From: Zhengitettix transpicula
Taxonomy: Eukaryota > Arthropoda > Insecta > Orthoptera > Tetrigidae
DNA length: 64,000 nucleotides
NCBI GenBank assembly: GCA_037074705.1
Contig: CM073592.1
Coordinates: 51,568,129-51,632,128 of the forward strand
Direction of reading: 5' to 3'
The position numbers and the translations under genes are program-made. Shown piece after piece: positions 39,216 through 50,075 of this stretch (position 1 is the stretch's first letter; the number at the start of each line of letters is the position of its first letter). The notes below the pieces were generated by a model that worked only from the letters and a program-made list of their open reading frames with translations, searched no databases and was not told the origin of the DNA.

Positions 39216-40984
39216 CAAAAATAAAATTCTTCATTCATCTTGAATATTCTGATAAGTTTAATTGTATACACTTCTATAACTTCCAAAAATTATTTAATAT
39301 TATATATAAGAATTATGATAAATTTGAAAAATTATGGTGATGTCTGTTGAAATGTATTTTTAATAACAAGTTACTTCTAATTAATGTAATGCATAAATGT
39401 TAGATTCTGAAATGAAAGACTTACATTAAATTAAGGACAAATACATGAATCAGTCGTGAATATACATTATCACAGGAATGGAAACAATGCCATGATCATC
39501 AAAATTTATTAAAAACTATTTTATATACTTGAAAGTTTTTATTTTACGTCTGCTGTTTCAATCAATAAATCAGTTAATGACATTTTACAGACTCTTTATT
39601 TTTTTATAGCCTTACGTCGTTTCGTTACGTGTTCGTATTCTCTTCAGGTATTATCCGAAAAGGAGATATTTACAAGTGATTAATATATGGACTAATTATA
39701 CAAAGTAAAGAAAGACAAACTAAAGTAAACAAATAAATGAACAACTTACCAAATTATTATAACAAGCTAGTACTACAAACAATTACAATGTTGATAAATT
39801 CACAAAGTTTTTGAAAACGGGTCGGAGGCACAGAATACAATATAAAATAATTTTTGAAACCTTATAATTGAAATATTTGAATACAATAAAATTTATCAAA
39901 ATATTCAAGATTTTTCAAAAACATTAAATTATAATATTCATTTAGTTTTGATCTCCTCTCCATTATTCACCTGTTAGAGCCCAAAATGTGGGGTGAAACG
40001 TAGAGATTTATTTCTCCGATTGCATTAATTACATTTTTAAGTATTAAACATTTTCTGACTGTTAGTAATTATATTTATTCGTTATTATTAATCAGATTAA
40101 TATCAATATTTTAAAATATGTTAATTTCAATATGCAACGACAACAATTTACGATTTATACAACACGTCACTACTAAAAAAAACTATAAAAGCTGATATGG
40201 ACAACGCGCACAAGGACAAAAATTTGGAAAACCATTCCAAAATGGAATACTTCTGATGTTCTTCTTTAGTCCAACATTTTGTCATACGCTTCCGTTTATT
40301 TTCAATTTAATATTAAAAATTGTACTGGGAACTTTGTCATCTGTCTGGTTCAATAATGAAATATTCATGGATTTGCAATTGAATAACTAGTACGCTTCAA
40401 TTTGTGCGATCGAATAATTTCAGAAAGCGGTTTCTGTGCACATTCTCATTTAAAGCGTTCCTAATCGTGTCAGCGCCGTGATCGTATCATCCATTTTGAA
40501 TTAACGACACGCTCAGTCCCATTTCCTGAAACTAGGAGTTGCTGTTCCATTAACCATCGTCAGAGACCTCCCACGCCAACCTCTCCATTGTTAATTGAAG
40601 TTCCCCAAAAGCATAGTCCACTCACGGTTGCAATTAAAATCGAGGACACGCTCTCTCCTTCTAACGTTACAGCTGTTAATTTTGACCCCATGGAAGCAAA
40701 CACTAACGATGCATGGAATGACGATCCATAATTGCAATCTATTGACGAATAAATGCTTCACTTTCACAACCCCCAACAAAATAAACAATAGGACCTTCAC
40801 AGTCATACAAAACAATACAATCAATCTCTTATAGCTATCAACTATACTAGTCCCTGAAATAGATAACATAACCTATCTAAGCGCTATTCTATCAAGAAAA
40901 CTTCTTTCGTTTTAAAAAGAAAACTTTAATTGTAGATAATGAGCTATTAGGGGTCTGAGTACATCAGAAAAGTTGAATGCGAAT
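39216..40984. other. No gene seen
   Basis: Contains the degenerate hammerhead-like motif at 39968. Overlapping opposite-strand ORFs at 40591-40869 have no supporting signals. Confidence 0.5.
39968..40003 (+). repeat. Degenerate hammerhead-like motif
   Basis: The sequence reads CUGUUAG, then an AGCCC...GGGGU hairpin, then GAAACGUA. The first core box is disrupted by extra or changed bases, while the GAAA box and cleavage triplet survive. Grouped with the others by architecture only. Confidence 0.25.
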
Positions 40985-41390
40985 TGAAATAATTATTAAA
41001 ATACACCTCTTTTTGAGAGGTCGCAGACCTTGGGCATACGGTAAGAGTTGTCCGCTATTCCTGTTGGAATAGTCGGCCAGCTGCCTCGTAAACTGGTCGA
41101 GGCACGGCGAGGGGAAAGCTGCGACCCCACAGCTAACCCCTCTCCCGCCATCGGAAGGGCGTGGGACAAGTACCCAATGCCCGACCTACCTGATGCAGGT
41201 TTTTCTAGGGTTTTCCCTGCATCACTTTTAGGCGAATTGCCGGGTAGGATCCTTAAACCATAGCCCAGGGGCCCTAGTTAACCCTTGGCTACCTTTTTCT
41301 ACCCTTCCACCTTTCAAATCCCTTCCTATGCTATTAAAGGAGAGTTGCCACCATGTGGATTACCCTCATGTAGCCTGTTACCTAAAAAAA
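40985..41390 (+). mobile_element. SINE-like element, 5'-truncated, part of chimeric insertion
   Basis: Starts inside the element near gaggtcgcagacc, after small internal deletions, and ends in cctaaaaaaa. It continues without a break into sequence copied from the 29.3-kb flank. Confidence 0.75.
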
Positions 41391-41604
41391 ACGATTTAAT
41401 CAGGAAATCCCTCATGGATTACAGACTTAGCATTTTACTATTACCACTGAGAAAATTTAATATTAAAATTGCATTTGAATTGTTTAATAAAGCCTTATTA
41501 TATACAAATCAATCAAATAAAACTTGGTTCATTACAACATCTTTCAAATCATTATCTTTTCCGCTCTTTGAGAGTTGTAAGTGTCTAGATAACAGATTTT
41601 ATAG
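41391..41604 (+). repeat. Transduced copy of the unique 3' flank from 29.3 kb
   Basis: Nearly identical to 29306-29516, with a handful of small differences. At its source this sequence is ordinary flank beyond a target-site duplication, so it moved to 41 kb together with the element. An ORF of 111 codons spanning it is incidental. Confidence 0.8.
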
Positions 41605-41757
41605 GATCCTTAAACCATAGCCCGGGGGCCCTAGTTAACCCTTGGCTACCTTCCTCTACCCTTCCGCATCCCCCCTTTCAAAACCCTTCCTATGCTACTA
41701 AAGGGGAGTCGCCACCATGTGCATTACCTTCATGTAGCCTCTTACCTAAAAAAAAAT
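41604..41757 (+). mobile_element. SINE-like element 3' fragment joined to the transduced segment
   Basis: Begins at ggatccttaaacc in the middle of the family and runs to an A-tail. The junction with the transduced segment has a TAG microhomology, suggesting template switching during reverse transcription. Confidence 0.7.
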
Positions 41758-42202
41758 CCTTCAATTTTAAATGACTTATATCATTGTTCCTAATAACATT
41801 ATTCCTAAAAAGGGAAGAAATTGGGTGTTCTGAATTTTAAGGTTTAACTTTTTTTGTCCAAGAAATTAAAATTAGATTCTCAAGATTGGTACTGGTAGAT
41901 TGATTAATATAGAAAAAAAATTAATCGAAATTGGTTTGTCTATTTAAGTTAGAAAAGCAAGAAAAATCAAAGTTAGAACGTTTGCCGTTTTGTCTCAAAA
42001 TGATTTAATATGTCTAAATAAAACTTCCCTAATTGACAAAGAAAACGTAATTTGTGGAAATATTCAAGTGGTAAAACATGGAAGAGTACGTCATCGAAAC
42101 GTTGTGGCTTAAGATTACTCTATCTCGGATGGAAACTCAAGAACTGTTTATCGAGATTATACACCAGGAAAAATTTCGGTCTTTGTTAAAATTCAGAAAA
42201 AA

Positions 42203-42398
42203 GTTTATAACGTTTCATCCCTTAGTTTAGGGACATCTGCAGTTGTATATAACTAAATAATTAAAACATTTTATTAATTTTCATAAAACAATTTAACAGA
42301 AAAAATTTATGCATCCATATTTACCATTTATTTTAATTGTTTAATAATATACATCTCAAGAGGTCCCTAAACTAAGGGGTGAAACATTTGTAATTTAG
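42203..42398. repeat. Small inverted-repeat element with divergent hammerhead-like arms
   Basis: The left arm (42208-42236, read on minus) and right arm (42359-42387, read on plus) are near-perfect inverted copies containing a CCCTTAGTTTAGGG-type hairpin followed by GAAAC. The left arm's core box is CUGCAGA (one change from CUGANGA) and ends GAAACGUU. The right arm's is CUCAAGA (one change) and ends GAAACAUU. The arrangement matches the divergent pair at 61.7/62.0 kb. Likely a non-autonomous PLE-type relic. Confidence 0.5.
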
Positions 42399-42711
42399 AT
42401 TTTGGTAAATTATAAGGTTTTATAAATAAATTCTAACTTATGGCTAATTTACACTCAGATAAAGTTCTATTTTTAATTATAACAAATAAAACAGTTCCAC
42501 CCCAATATTGTCTGACGTTTTACCTGTAAAAAGCGACTTATAGGCAGTAATTTATATTTTGTCGGCTTCGGATCCCCAAATTTCCTAATTATTTTCCTAA
42601 TATTAAAGGAAAAATTATAATCACTCTATTCTAAGCAATTTGCAGACAAAAATATTTTTTAAATGGTCTGGTTCGTGTGGCGTGTCGTTCTTACAGCTCT
42701 TTCAATATTAA

Positions 42712-42753
42712 AACACTTAACGAAAGCAAAAAAAATTGCACAAACGTTGTGTT
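42712..42753 (+). repeat. Degraded hammerhead-like motif, related to the 12.0-kb copy
   Basis: A perfect stem I (AACAC with GUGUU) brackets a decayed core: CUGANGA has become UUAACGA and GAAA has become CAAA, while CGUU is kept. The flanking gttcttacagctctt block is shared with 11980-11992. Probably an inactive relic of the same element. Confidence 0.35.
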
Positions 42754-43839
42754 GTATTTATTTTATCAATATGTCAGTCTAGTTAATTAGTATTTTTCTT
42801 TTACACTTTTATATTTTCAAAAGTATTATTTTTTGTATTCAATAGATAATGTCTGAATCTAGAATCACATTATATACATATATATGACGGTTATTTCCTC
42901 AAAGCTACATTTTAATTTATTTCATTTTTAATGTAAATATTTATTTAAAATATTTTAAATAAAACATTTCGCCGTTATTTTTGTTACATTTCAGTAATAC
43001 GATATCAATCGAAAACTTTTAAACACTTTGTTTGAAAGTCACGGAACTGTAATATTAGGAACGTTTCCCTGGCAATTTAACCCTTCGTGGAAAGGGCTCA
43101 GGTGTTTCGCCAAGTAGTTATAATGGAGAAACGGATATCCATCCAAATCCATCTTAGTCAAAGCGGCTTCTGTGAACAAAACAATATCCACTGTTAATAT
43201 AGGTTTCAGGCAGGCTAAGGAAATAGTAGTTAAACTCATATAAAATTGGCAACATAAAGAGAAATATATTATCTTATTTATTAATCGTCATCCGATATTT
43301 CTGTTCTGAGCGTTGATATGAAATGTATTTTAACAAGTGGAAATGTTGGTTAGTACTAAATATTTGTGTCTATATTTAAATCTATACACGTCCCATTATT
43401 TTCACTTAGTACCATCTTGTTTTTCCCTTAATTTTCTTTCAAACTGCCTTCTTTTTAATTTATCAGAAATATGAATATACATTCTGTGCGGTAAATTGCC
43501 TGACGATTGAATAAAAATTAATTTGCAGATTGCTGAATGAGGTATGTCAAGGACTTCTCCAGTGAGAAGAAACCTAACTACTTTTTCTTTCGGTCGGTTG
43601 GCAATAATTCATTCTTCTATATGTTGTGTTTCTCAAGTGGGTTTGTATGAGATTCCAACCTTGCGTGATGCTTGTTCGTTACTTCTTGAATAATTCCATG
43701 GATTAACTATATACCTTGGTCTCGATGTATAGTCATTAGCATTAAAGACGATTACTTTCTAATTATATACTGTAAACTCAAGTTGCAAAACGAATTCAAA
43801 ATTATCGTTCTATTAAATATAAATGACTGTATGAATGGA

Positions 43840-44632
43840 TGGATGCATGTTTAATTGTGTGTATGTTCCGCATACAAATCTACACCGTTGGAGAAAATTT
43901 CACCAAATTTCGTACACGTGTGCTTTCCGACAGGGAAACAAACACTTTGGGGGTGAGACATGCCTACCACTCCACGGCAGCGGGGTTGGACGGTTGTGGA
44001 AATTTTCAAACATACTAAAACGGCCTATATTTGAGACCGAAAAAAATTTTGGGGGTCAAAGAGATTGATAGTGTTTCTACCGATGTTATGTGTGTATAAT
44101 TTTTACCCTTTACATTATCGGAAAGGAGCACCCTTTGTGGTGGGGGGCGTTACAAAACAATAACGTAAATAATACCGAGATTGAAGTCAAATCCAGGGTT
44201 ATGGATGTCGCTGAGTTTAAATAAAGCCTTCAAATTGCCATTTAACTCCCAGGGGCGGGTTTGCCACGAGGCGGAAATTTTAGAAACATGCAAACACGGC
44301 CGTTATATGCGTTGAATAAATATTTTCAGGGTTTATTAAATTGATAATATTGCTACCCATGTTGTTTGAGTATAATTTCCACCACTTTCGGCATGGGAAG
44401 GGAGCACGAATGTGGGCGGGGGTAGATATTTTCGCACATGTGACCCGGCCGATATTTGCGTCGAATAAATATTTTTCTGTGTCAATGAGAGTCATAATAT
44501 TTCTCTACGTGTTGTCTGTGTTTAATTTTAGCCCCTTTCGGCATGGCGTTACATAAAAATAACGCAAAAGCAACCGAGATTGTAGTCATGAAAACCCGTG
44601 GGAACACAGGCACCCAGTTCGTAATAAAACTA
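43840..44632 (+). repeat. Degenerate ~270-bp tandem repeat array 2
   Basis: The same unit as array 1, with landmarks near 44117 and 44388 (271 bp apart) and a partial unit near 44539. It ends in a tail similar to array 1 (ggcacccagttcgt). Starts with a different leader, caccaaatttcgtacacgtgtg. Confidence 0.75.
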
Positions 44633-44887
44633 AAAATTTGTTTCCTATAAATAATTTGAAATTATTTACCAAATTTACGATATGTCTGTGAAATTAAATC
44701 AGCCGAATTTGAGATTCTATCATGTTTGCTAAAATTTTAATTATTATATTTTTTGAAACCGAATGTTTTTAACTAAAGACTTTGGAATAAATTTAAATAA
44801 TGTTGGTTAAAATACTTCAAAACTGCTATACAAATTATTTGTGAATTATTGAACAAACTCTTTCCATGTGCATGTGATAAAAAAAAA

Positions 44888-44995
44888 TTCTCGGAATACC
44901 ATCCATGGTTTAAACATTGTTGTTGAACGACTTCGCTTGTAGATGATGGCAGTGGCCGCCGTCGAAACTGCGGTTGGAATCTCGAAATAAGTTTA
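44888..44995 (+). repeat. Degraded PLE terminal-type repeat with hammerhead-like hairpin
   Basis: A degraded form of the CTCGGGATTCC arm flanks both sides (attctcggaatacc and the inverted ttggaatctcgaaat). Between them a 6-bp GAUGGC/GCCGUC stem leads into GAAAC (44943-44968). The upstream core box is mutated at two positions. Same layout as 9226-9355. Confidence 0.35.
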
Positions 44996-45081
44996 TTAAT
45001 CTTTGAAAATTATTCATTTTTCAGCCGATTATGTGTATATACCAGCCAGACTATTCTATACGTAACTGTAATAAATATTAA

Positions 45082-45173
45082 CCCTTTGCGCTCGAGGGCT
45101 CCGTAACGGAGCCCTCAAGCTTGTAGACACAAAATATAAATGGCTCCGCTCCGGAGCCCTCGAGTGCTAAGGA
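45082..45173. mobile_element. 92-bp piggyBac-type MITE
   Basis: TTAA at 45078-45081 and 45174-45177 brackets 22-bp terminal inverted repeats (19 of 22 matching) that begin CCCTTTGCGCTCGAGGG. The left terminal repeat also folds on itself (GAGGGCTCCG/CGGAGCCCTC). TTAA target duplication and a CCCTTTGC start are typical of piggyBac-like elements. It has no coding capacity. Confidence 0.7.
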
Positions 45174-45979
45174 TTAATGAACGTTTTAAATGGATTAATT
45201 TTACAACAGTTATAATCCTAAGAAGCAGTATCCTTTTTTGTTTTAGAGTGACAGAAAAGGTTTCTCAAACGTGTTTCGACATATCAATTACATGTTTATG
45301 TGATTAAATATTTTCTTGAATAATATTAGACTAGGAAACGAAAAGGCATGTAAATAAACCATACTTTTTCTGTTATTATTTGTTATGGTCCAAACAGTTG
45401 ATATTTAAATTATGAAAACGAATCATTAATGTAATATATAGATTAGTTTTACAGGATATATTTAATCAATATTAATAATATCGAACGGAAGATGTAAACG
45501 TCAGCACTGTTAAAACAAAACTAGACGGCGTAGTTTCCTGCAAGCTGCAGCAATTTCCAGCGGTACTTAATTTTCCATCTCTAGAGAAAGTCAAGAGACT
45601 GATTAATTCCCGAAAATATCGACCGGGATTAATTTCCGTTCATGCTTTAAGACTTGGTTCGGTGTTGGTTGGAGGAGAAACAGAGGTGGCGAATTTTCCA
45701 GCTGTTTCAATTTCCTTTGTGTCAACGGCTCGTAGAGCAAACTGAGCTTGACAAGTAAACCCTGAATACGCCCCCGCAGAGTAAAGAAGTGGTTTGTTCT
45801 CTTCCATAGTGTTAACAGACATCCAAAGTCTTAGCTTAAATAAATATTTAGTTATGTAACAGACTTTAAGTTACGATGAAGTTATTATAACTGGAGAATT
45901 AAATCATTCAAATGGAATATACACATATAGAATTACTTCAAAATGCAAAAAGTTTTCAATTGTTGATAAATATAATTTA

Positions 45980-46012
45980 TATATATATATATATATATAT
46001 AAATATATATAT
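45980..46012. repeat. (TA)n microsatellite
   Basis: TA repeats with one break, directly next to the end of the minus-strand LTR. Confidence 0.9.
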
Positions 46013-46014
46013 TG

Positions 46015-47215
46015 TGTAATAAACAAACGGGTAGATACTAATTTGCCCCACGTTGAATTAGCCAAAATGTAATAATTAAATATGATGGGTTTTTAAATGA
46101 AAATTATAGACTTTATAACAAACAAAATTTATTTATCAAAACTTATTTAGCAATTATACAATTTAATATTATAAAAAGCATCTCTTTCTCTCATGAGTCT
46201 TTACTGGGTTTGATAACGGACAGAACACTTAAATAATCAAAGAACCCAACATTTATCTTTAAATTAAACAGAAATATTTAATCGTCTAGACATCGACGAA
46301 ACTTAGTAACGAACTTATTCTACCAGATTGATTTTAAATTTAAAAGAGTTTATTTTATTAACACAAAAGAAAAGAACGATATCTGACTGTATCTTTTAAT
46401 TCCGTTTACACATATTAATACCATGAAATTTCAACTTACGATTAATCAGGACAATTTGGCTCGTTCGTACACACACACTTTATAGACTGGACGTTTAAAC
46501 ACTGACTCTGACACACACAGTTGGTTTGATGAAAGCTGCTTCTCCGTTCGTGAAGAACATCTCACTTGCTCGTGGTGAAAACTCCTCGACGCTGGATGCA
46601 GTGTCCTGGTCTCCTACCATCGAAGACAGTGGTCAAATTTTGATATTACAACAGATTAGACTTCTGCATACAAAAATGTTTATCGTTGAATAATTTTGCT
46701 ATTTCTCTCGCAGGCGGCAAAATTTCTCCATTCTCGGTGCTCGCCGTACGCCTCTACAACTCTCACTCCCACTCCTAGCTCCAAAACTCAACTAACTCCC
46801 AAAAATCTTATCTTCCTTTATATATCCCAGTCCCTTCATTTTTCCTTTGTTCCAAAACTACGTCGCAACTGCCCGTTGACAGTTTCCTCCATTATCCCGA
46901 GATTTACATTCTGCAGTTGCAGCTCCTTATTTAGCAAGTAGCTCGCTACTCTGTCTTGTTCCAAAGCCGACCATCGAAGACAGGTCTAATTTGTCTTTGC
47001 ACCCTCAATTACTTTGAACTAGTATTCTCACCCCCGCACGCACGTGCGCTGTTCTAAATTCTTCAGACCGCCCAAACTGCATCCTCAATCCTAAGTAAAC
47101 AAGTGACCTGTCCAGGCCATTAATCAGAAACAATGCCTGCCTTAACAGATTTATCTTGCGACAGGCCACCCGTACGTCCCTCGCTCCTGACGGCCAAGCC
47201 CATTAATCAGCAACA
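46015..47215 (-). mobile_element. Related LTR on the minus strand
   Basis: On minus it contains tatcaaacccagtaaag and ends TTATTACA, TTTTGGC..., CAACGTGGGGCAAATTAG, ..., TTATTACA: an LTR end, a primer-site-like segment and a second LTR end. The 5' limit, at TGTTGCTGATTAATGGGC, is tentative. A TATAAAG box lies near 46480. Diverged and longer than the other two. No coding region adjoins it. Confidence 0.5.
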
Positions 47216-47521
47216 ATGCCTTTCCTTCAAGGCATTCCAATATATTAATGGATTAATAATAAATAATATATTAATGGATTAATAATAAATATAATTTTTC
47301 CGAGACAAGGCACTTTATCCTTCGTTTACCTGTTGCCAAGAATTAAATTAATATACTTTCGGACAGCAAATAAAAAGCATGATATGACTAAAAATGGTAA
47401 TATAGGAATTTTAATAAGTTTTGGTGATGCAACATTTGACTGACGAAGTCGGTTATATATTTTAATGGATTATTTGCCGTTTGGAAAGCAAAATAGGAAC
47501 ATTATATTGACTGAGGGAGTC

Positions 47522-47555
<34 letters not shown>

Positions 47556-49101
47556 TGTGTTTATTTTTGTGTGATGTGTAAATTCTATATTTTATGATAG
47601 TTCATTCTCGAATCATTAATTATTCACTAGTACATATTGAATATTTTTATTAAAACTGTAAATATTATATTATACTCTTAGTATAGTTAAATAATTATTA
47701 TTTTTGTTATTATTCATATTATCTTACTTATGTTGGACAGGTAAATTTGTGTTCCGGAATTTTAGTATTTTCATGTTAACTTCTAATGGTTTATAATTGT
47801 AGCATTCAATTCTTATATTGTAATTTTATGTAATGACGTGTCCTATTTTCTCATACGAGAACTAATGGAACAAAATTTATCAAATCAAATACTGTTAATT
47901 GGAAAAACTTGGTTAGACAATTTATTGTCAGCCGAATACGTCATATTTTTGAAGGACTTGGCTAAACTCATACACGTTGCCTACGCGTGTTGACTTTCAA
48001 TCATTGAGTGAAAAATGTAATTTTTGCTACCACTCCTCATAAGGAAATAGAAAGAGTCACCACTATAACACCCAACAACACATACATTCACATTAGAGTA
48101 TTTAAATTGACAGGACTTGTTATTTTCCTGTAATTCCCTTTAATTGCATTATATAACTTATAGTATGAATCATAACCGTCTCCTTACCTCATGTGCCCCT
48201 TTATTTGCGATATTTGAGGACCACCACTTTATCCTTTCACTCTATTTTTATTTTAAATATCCTCCTCAAGGTTCTGTGAGGTTTGTGCCTGCCTACCCAT
48301 TCTCGTAAAATGTACCCTTTGTTTCCTTTTCACATAAAACCGCCAGAAAATAAGGGTGTTATTAACGTTGTACCTTCAACGTTTGTAAGCGGATATTGCC
48401 AATTCTTAGCACGCTAAACCAGTATGGATTAGAAACTGCGTTTGTTTACAGCTGCACCTGTGGGGTGCAGATCCTATTTCCCCGCCACATATTTTCCGTA
48501 ATAACAGACTTTTTAGAGGCTTTAGGTTACTTCTTATTTAAATCTATTACAAAACAAGTCATAGTTACTAATAATAGCATACAGGATCATTTGCTTCTCG
48601 TACACACGGCTGAGAACGTTATATGCGATACCTGCGCAGTGCTTACTATTAATATTGTGTTTCAATTATTCTACACCCCTTGATATTAGTGGCGAGGCTC
48701 AGTAACGGTGCATGAGACCACAACATCGATAATGCATCCGCCCTCCGTGACAAACACGTCTCGCACACACAGTTGCCTGTGTGTCTAACATTGGGCGGTT
48801 CCTTTGATTCTCCCCTATAATATTACCATGCGCTCACAGCGCACTTTCCGTTTCCCACCACTAGCTTCGCCCAAATGAAGCTTTGTTCAGTAGGCTTAAT
48901 GTAAGTGATTTGTGTATCCAATCAATTAACTATAATAATACAACTAATTGAAATAAAGCCTGCGGAATAACAACGCATGTTGCAAAATTATTTAAAATAC
49001 ACTGGAAATATGGTATGCAAATAACAAAAATATGCAAACCGTGACGCATGAGTTTCTTCACACTCCAAAATTTTGGAAAATTAACAAATTAATTAATATA
49101 T
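47216..49101. other. No gene seen
   Basis: AT-rich with a TA microsatellite. The short motif aatatattaatggattaataataaa is repeated at 47240-47290. Confidence 0.5.
47524..47552. repeat. (TA)n microsatellite
   Basis: About 14 uninterrupted TA units. Confidence 0.9.
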
Positions 49102-50075
49102 TGTAGCAATAGTTAATTAGGCCATTAATTGTTTGGACATAAAATTTGAATTGTTTGATAAATCTATTATAACGGACTGATCGAACTAAGCAACAATGGA
49201 GAAGCGAGCTTGCTTGCTTTGTCGAAAAGTCAAAAATGGCGTATGCGCGCTCAAACTCGAGAACACTAGGATAGTTAGTTGGCGGAGAAACATCGAGAGG
49301 AGCAGAACAAGTAATAAAACTGTTAGTTGGCGGAGAAACATTACGAGGAGCAGAACAACTTGAGCAGAGACTAGACATCGTCGATGTATAACTAGTTAAA
49401 GTTGTAAATTAATACAAAGAAAACATTCACGGAAGTATTTCAGCGTAAATATTGGAAAGTAACAGCAGTTTTCGTCAGAATAGAACTTCCCAAAATCTTC
49501 GTGGAGAAATTAATCCAAGAGAACATTGGTAAATTATTGTGGAGCGGAGCTATCAATGGAATACAGCCAATCTTGCCAAATTTTAAAGTGAAGTGTAGAA
49601 TCAGTGAAAACCAAGGCCTGATATTAAATAATTAAAGAGTGTAAAAGTGTCCGAACGAGGTAAAATTGATTGTTCTGGTACCAGACCGACGGTCCGTAAG
49701 TAACATAATTTTGAATAATATTGTAAACGCAAATTAAAGGATAAAGTCAGATTTCGTTCTCTTTTAATTGTCAATCTAAGTTAATTTCTTTACTTTTTAA
49801 TTTCTTTCATTCTATCGACATATTGTTTAGGTAAATTGTGAACTGTTTTGTTAATAAGATTTTAAATCAATTTTTTGGTGTTCATTATCAAACCCAGTAA
49901 AGGCCCTGAGAGGACAGATCTCAAATTTTGTTTGTAATTACCTCTATTCTTTGAAAGCCACAAAACGGAATAAATATTTTTGTTTGTTAATTGTTAATAA
50001 GTTTTTCAATTATATTAACCCATCAAATTTAATCATTCCGTTAAATTAATTAAAGTAAACTTATTGTTTATTACA
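49102..50075 (+). mobile_element. Solo LTR of the same family
   Basis: TGTAGCAATAG...TTATTACA, about 974 bp. It shares long blocks with 55198-56173, including aattaggccatt, ggtaccag, gtcagatttcgttc and tatcaaacccagt. An internal duplication of about 50 bp (agttggcggagaaacat) lies at 49275-49345. No primer-binding site follows and flanking repeats are imperfect (ATAT/ATTT). Confidence 0.65.

Larger units (their letters stand above)
41758..43839. other. No host gene seen
   Basis: Contains the hammerhead-like elements at 42.2-42.4 and 42.7 kb, plus a further tail-like catcgaaacgttgtgg at 42092. A 66-codon minus frame (43239-43039) is unrecognised. Confidence 0.45.

Noticed and set aside
43039..43239. 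Minus-strand 66-codon frame with protein-like text (KMDLDGYPFLHYN...)
   Set aside because: Composition is suggestive, perhaps a retroelement endonuclease piece, but I could not name a domain or find splice support.
45640..45822. Minus-strand 60-codon frame (MEENKPLLYSAG...)
   Set aside because: It shares the VSPPTN-coding word with frames inside the 49-kb LTR, so it is more likely LTR-derived than a gene.
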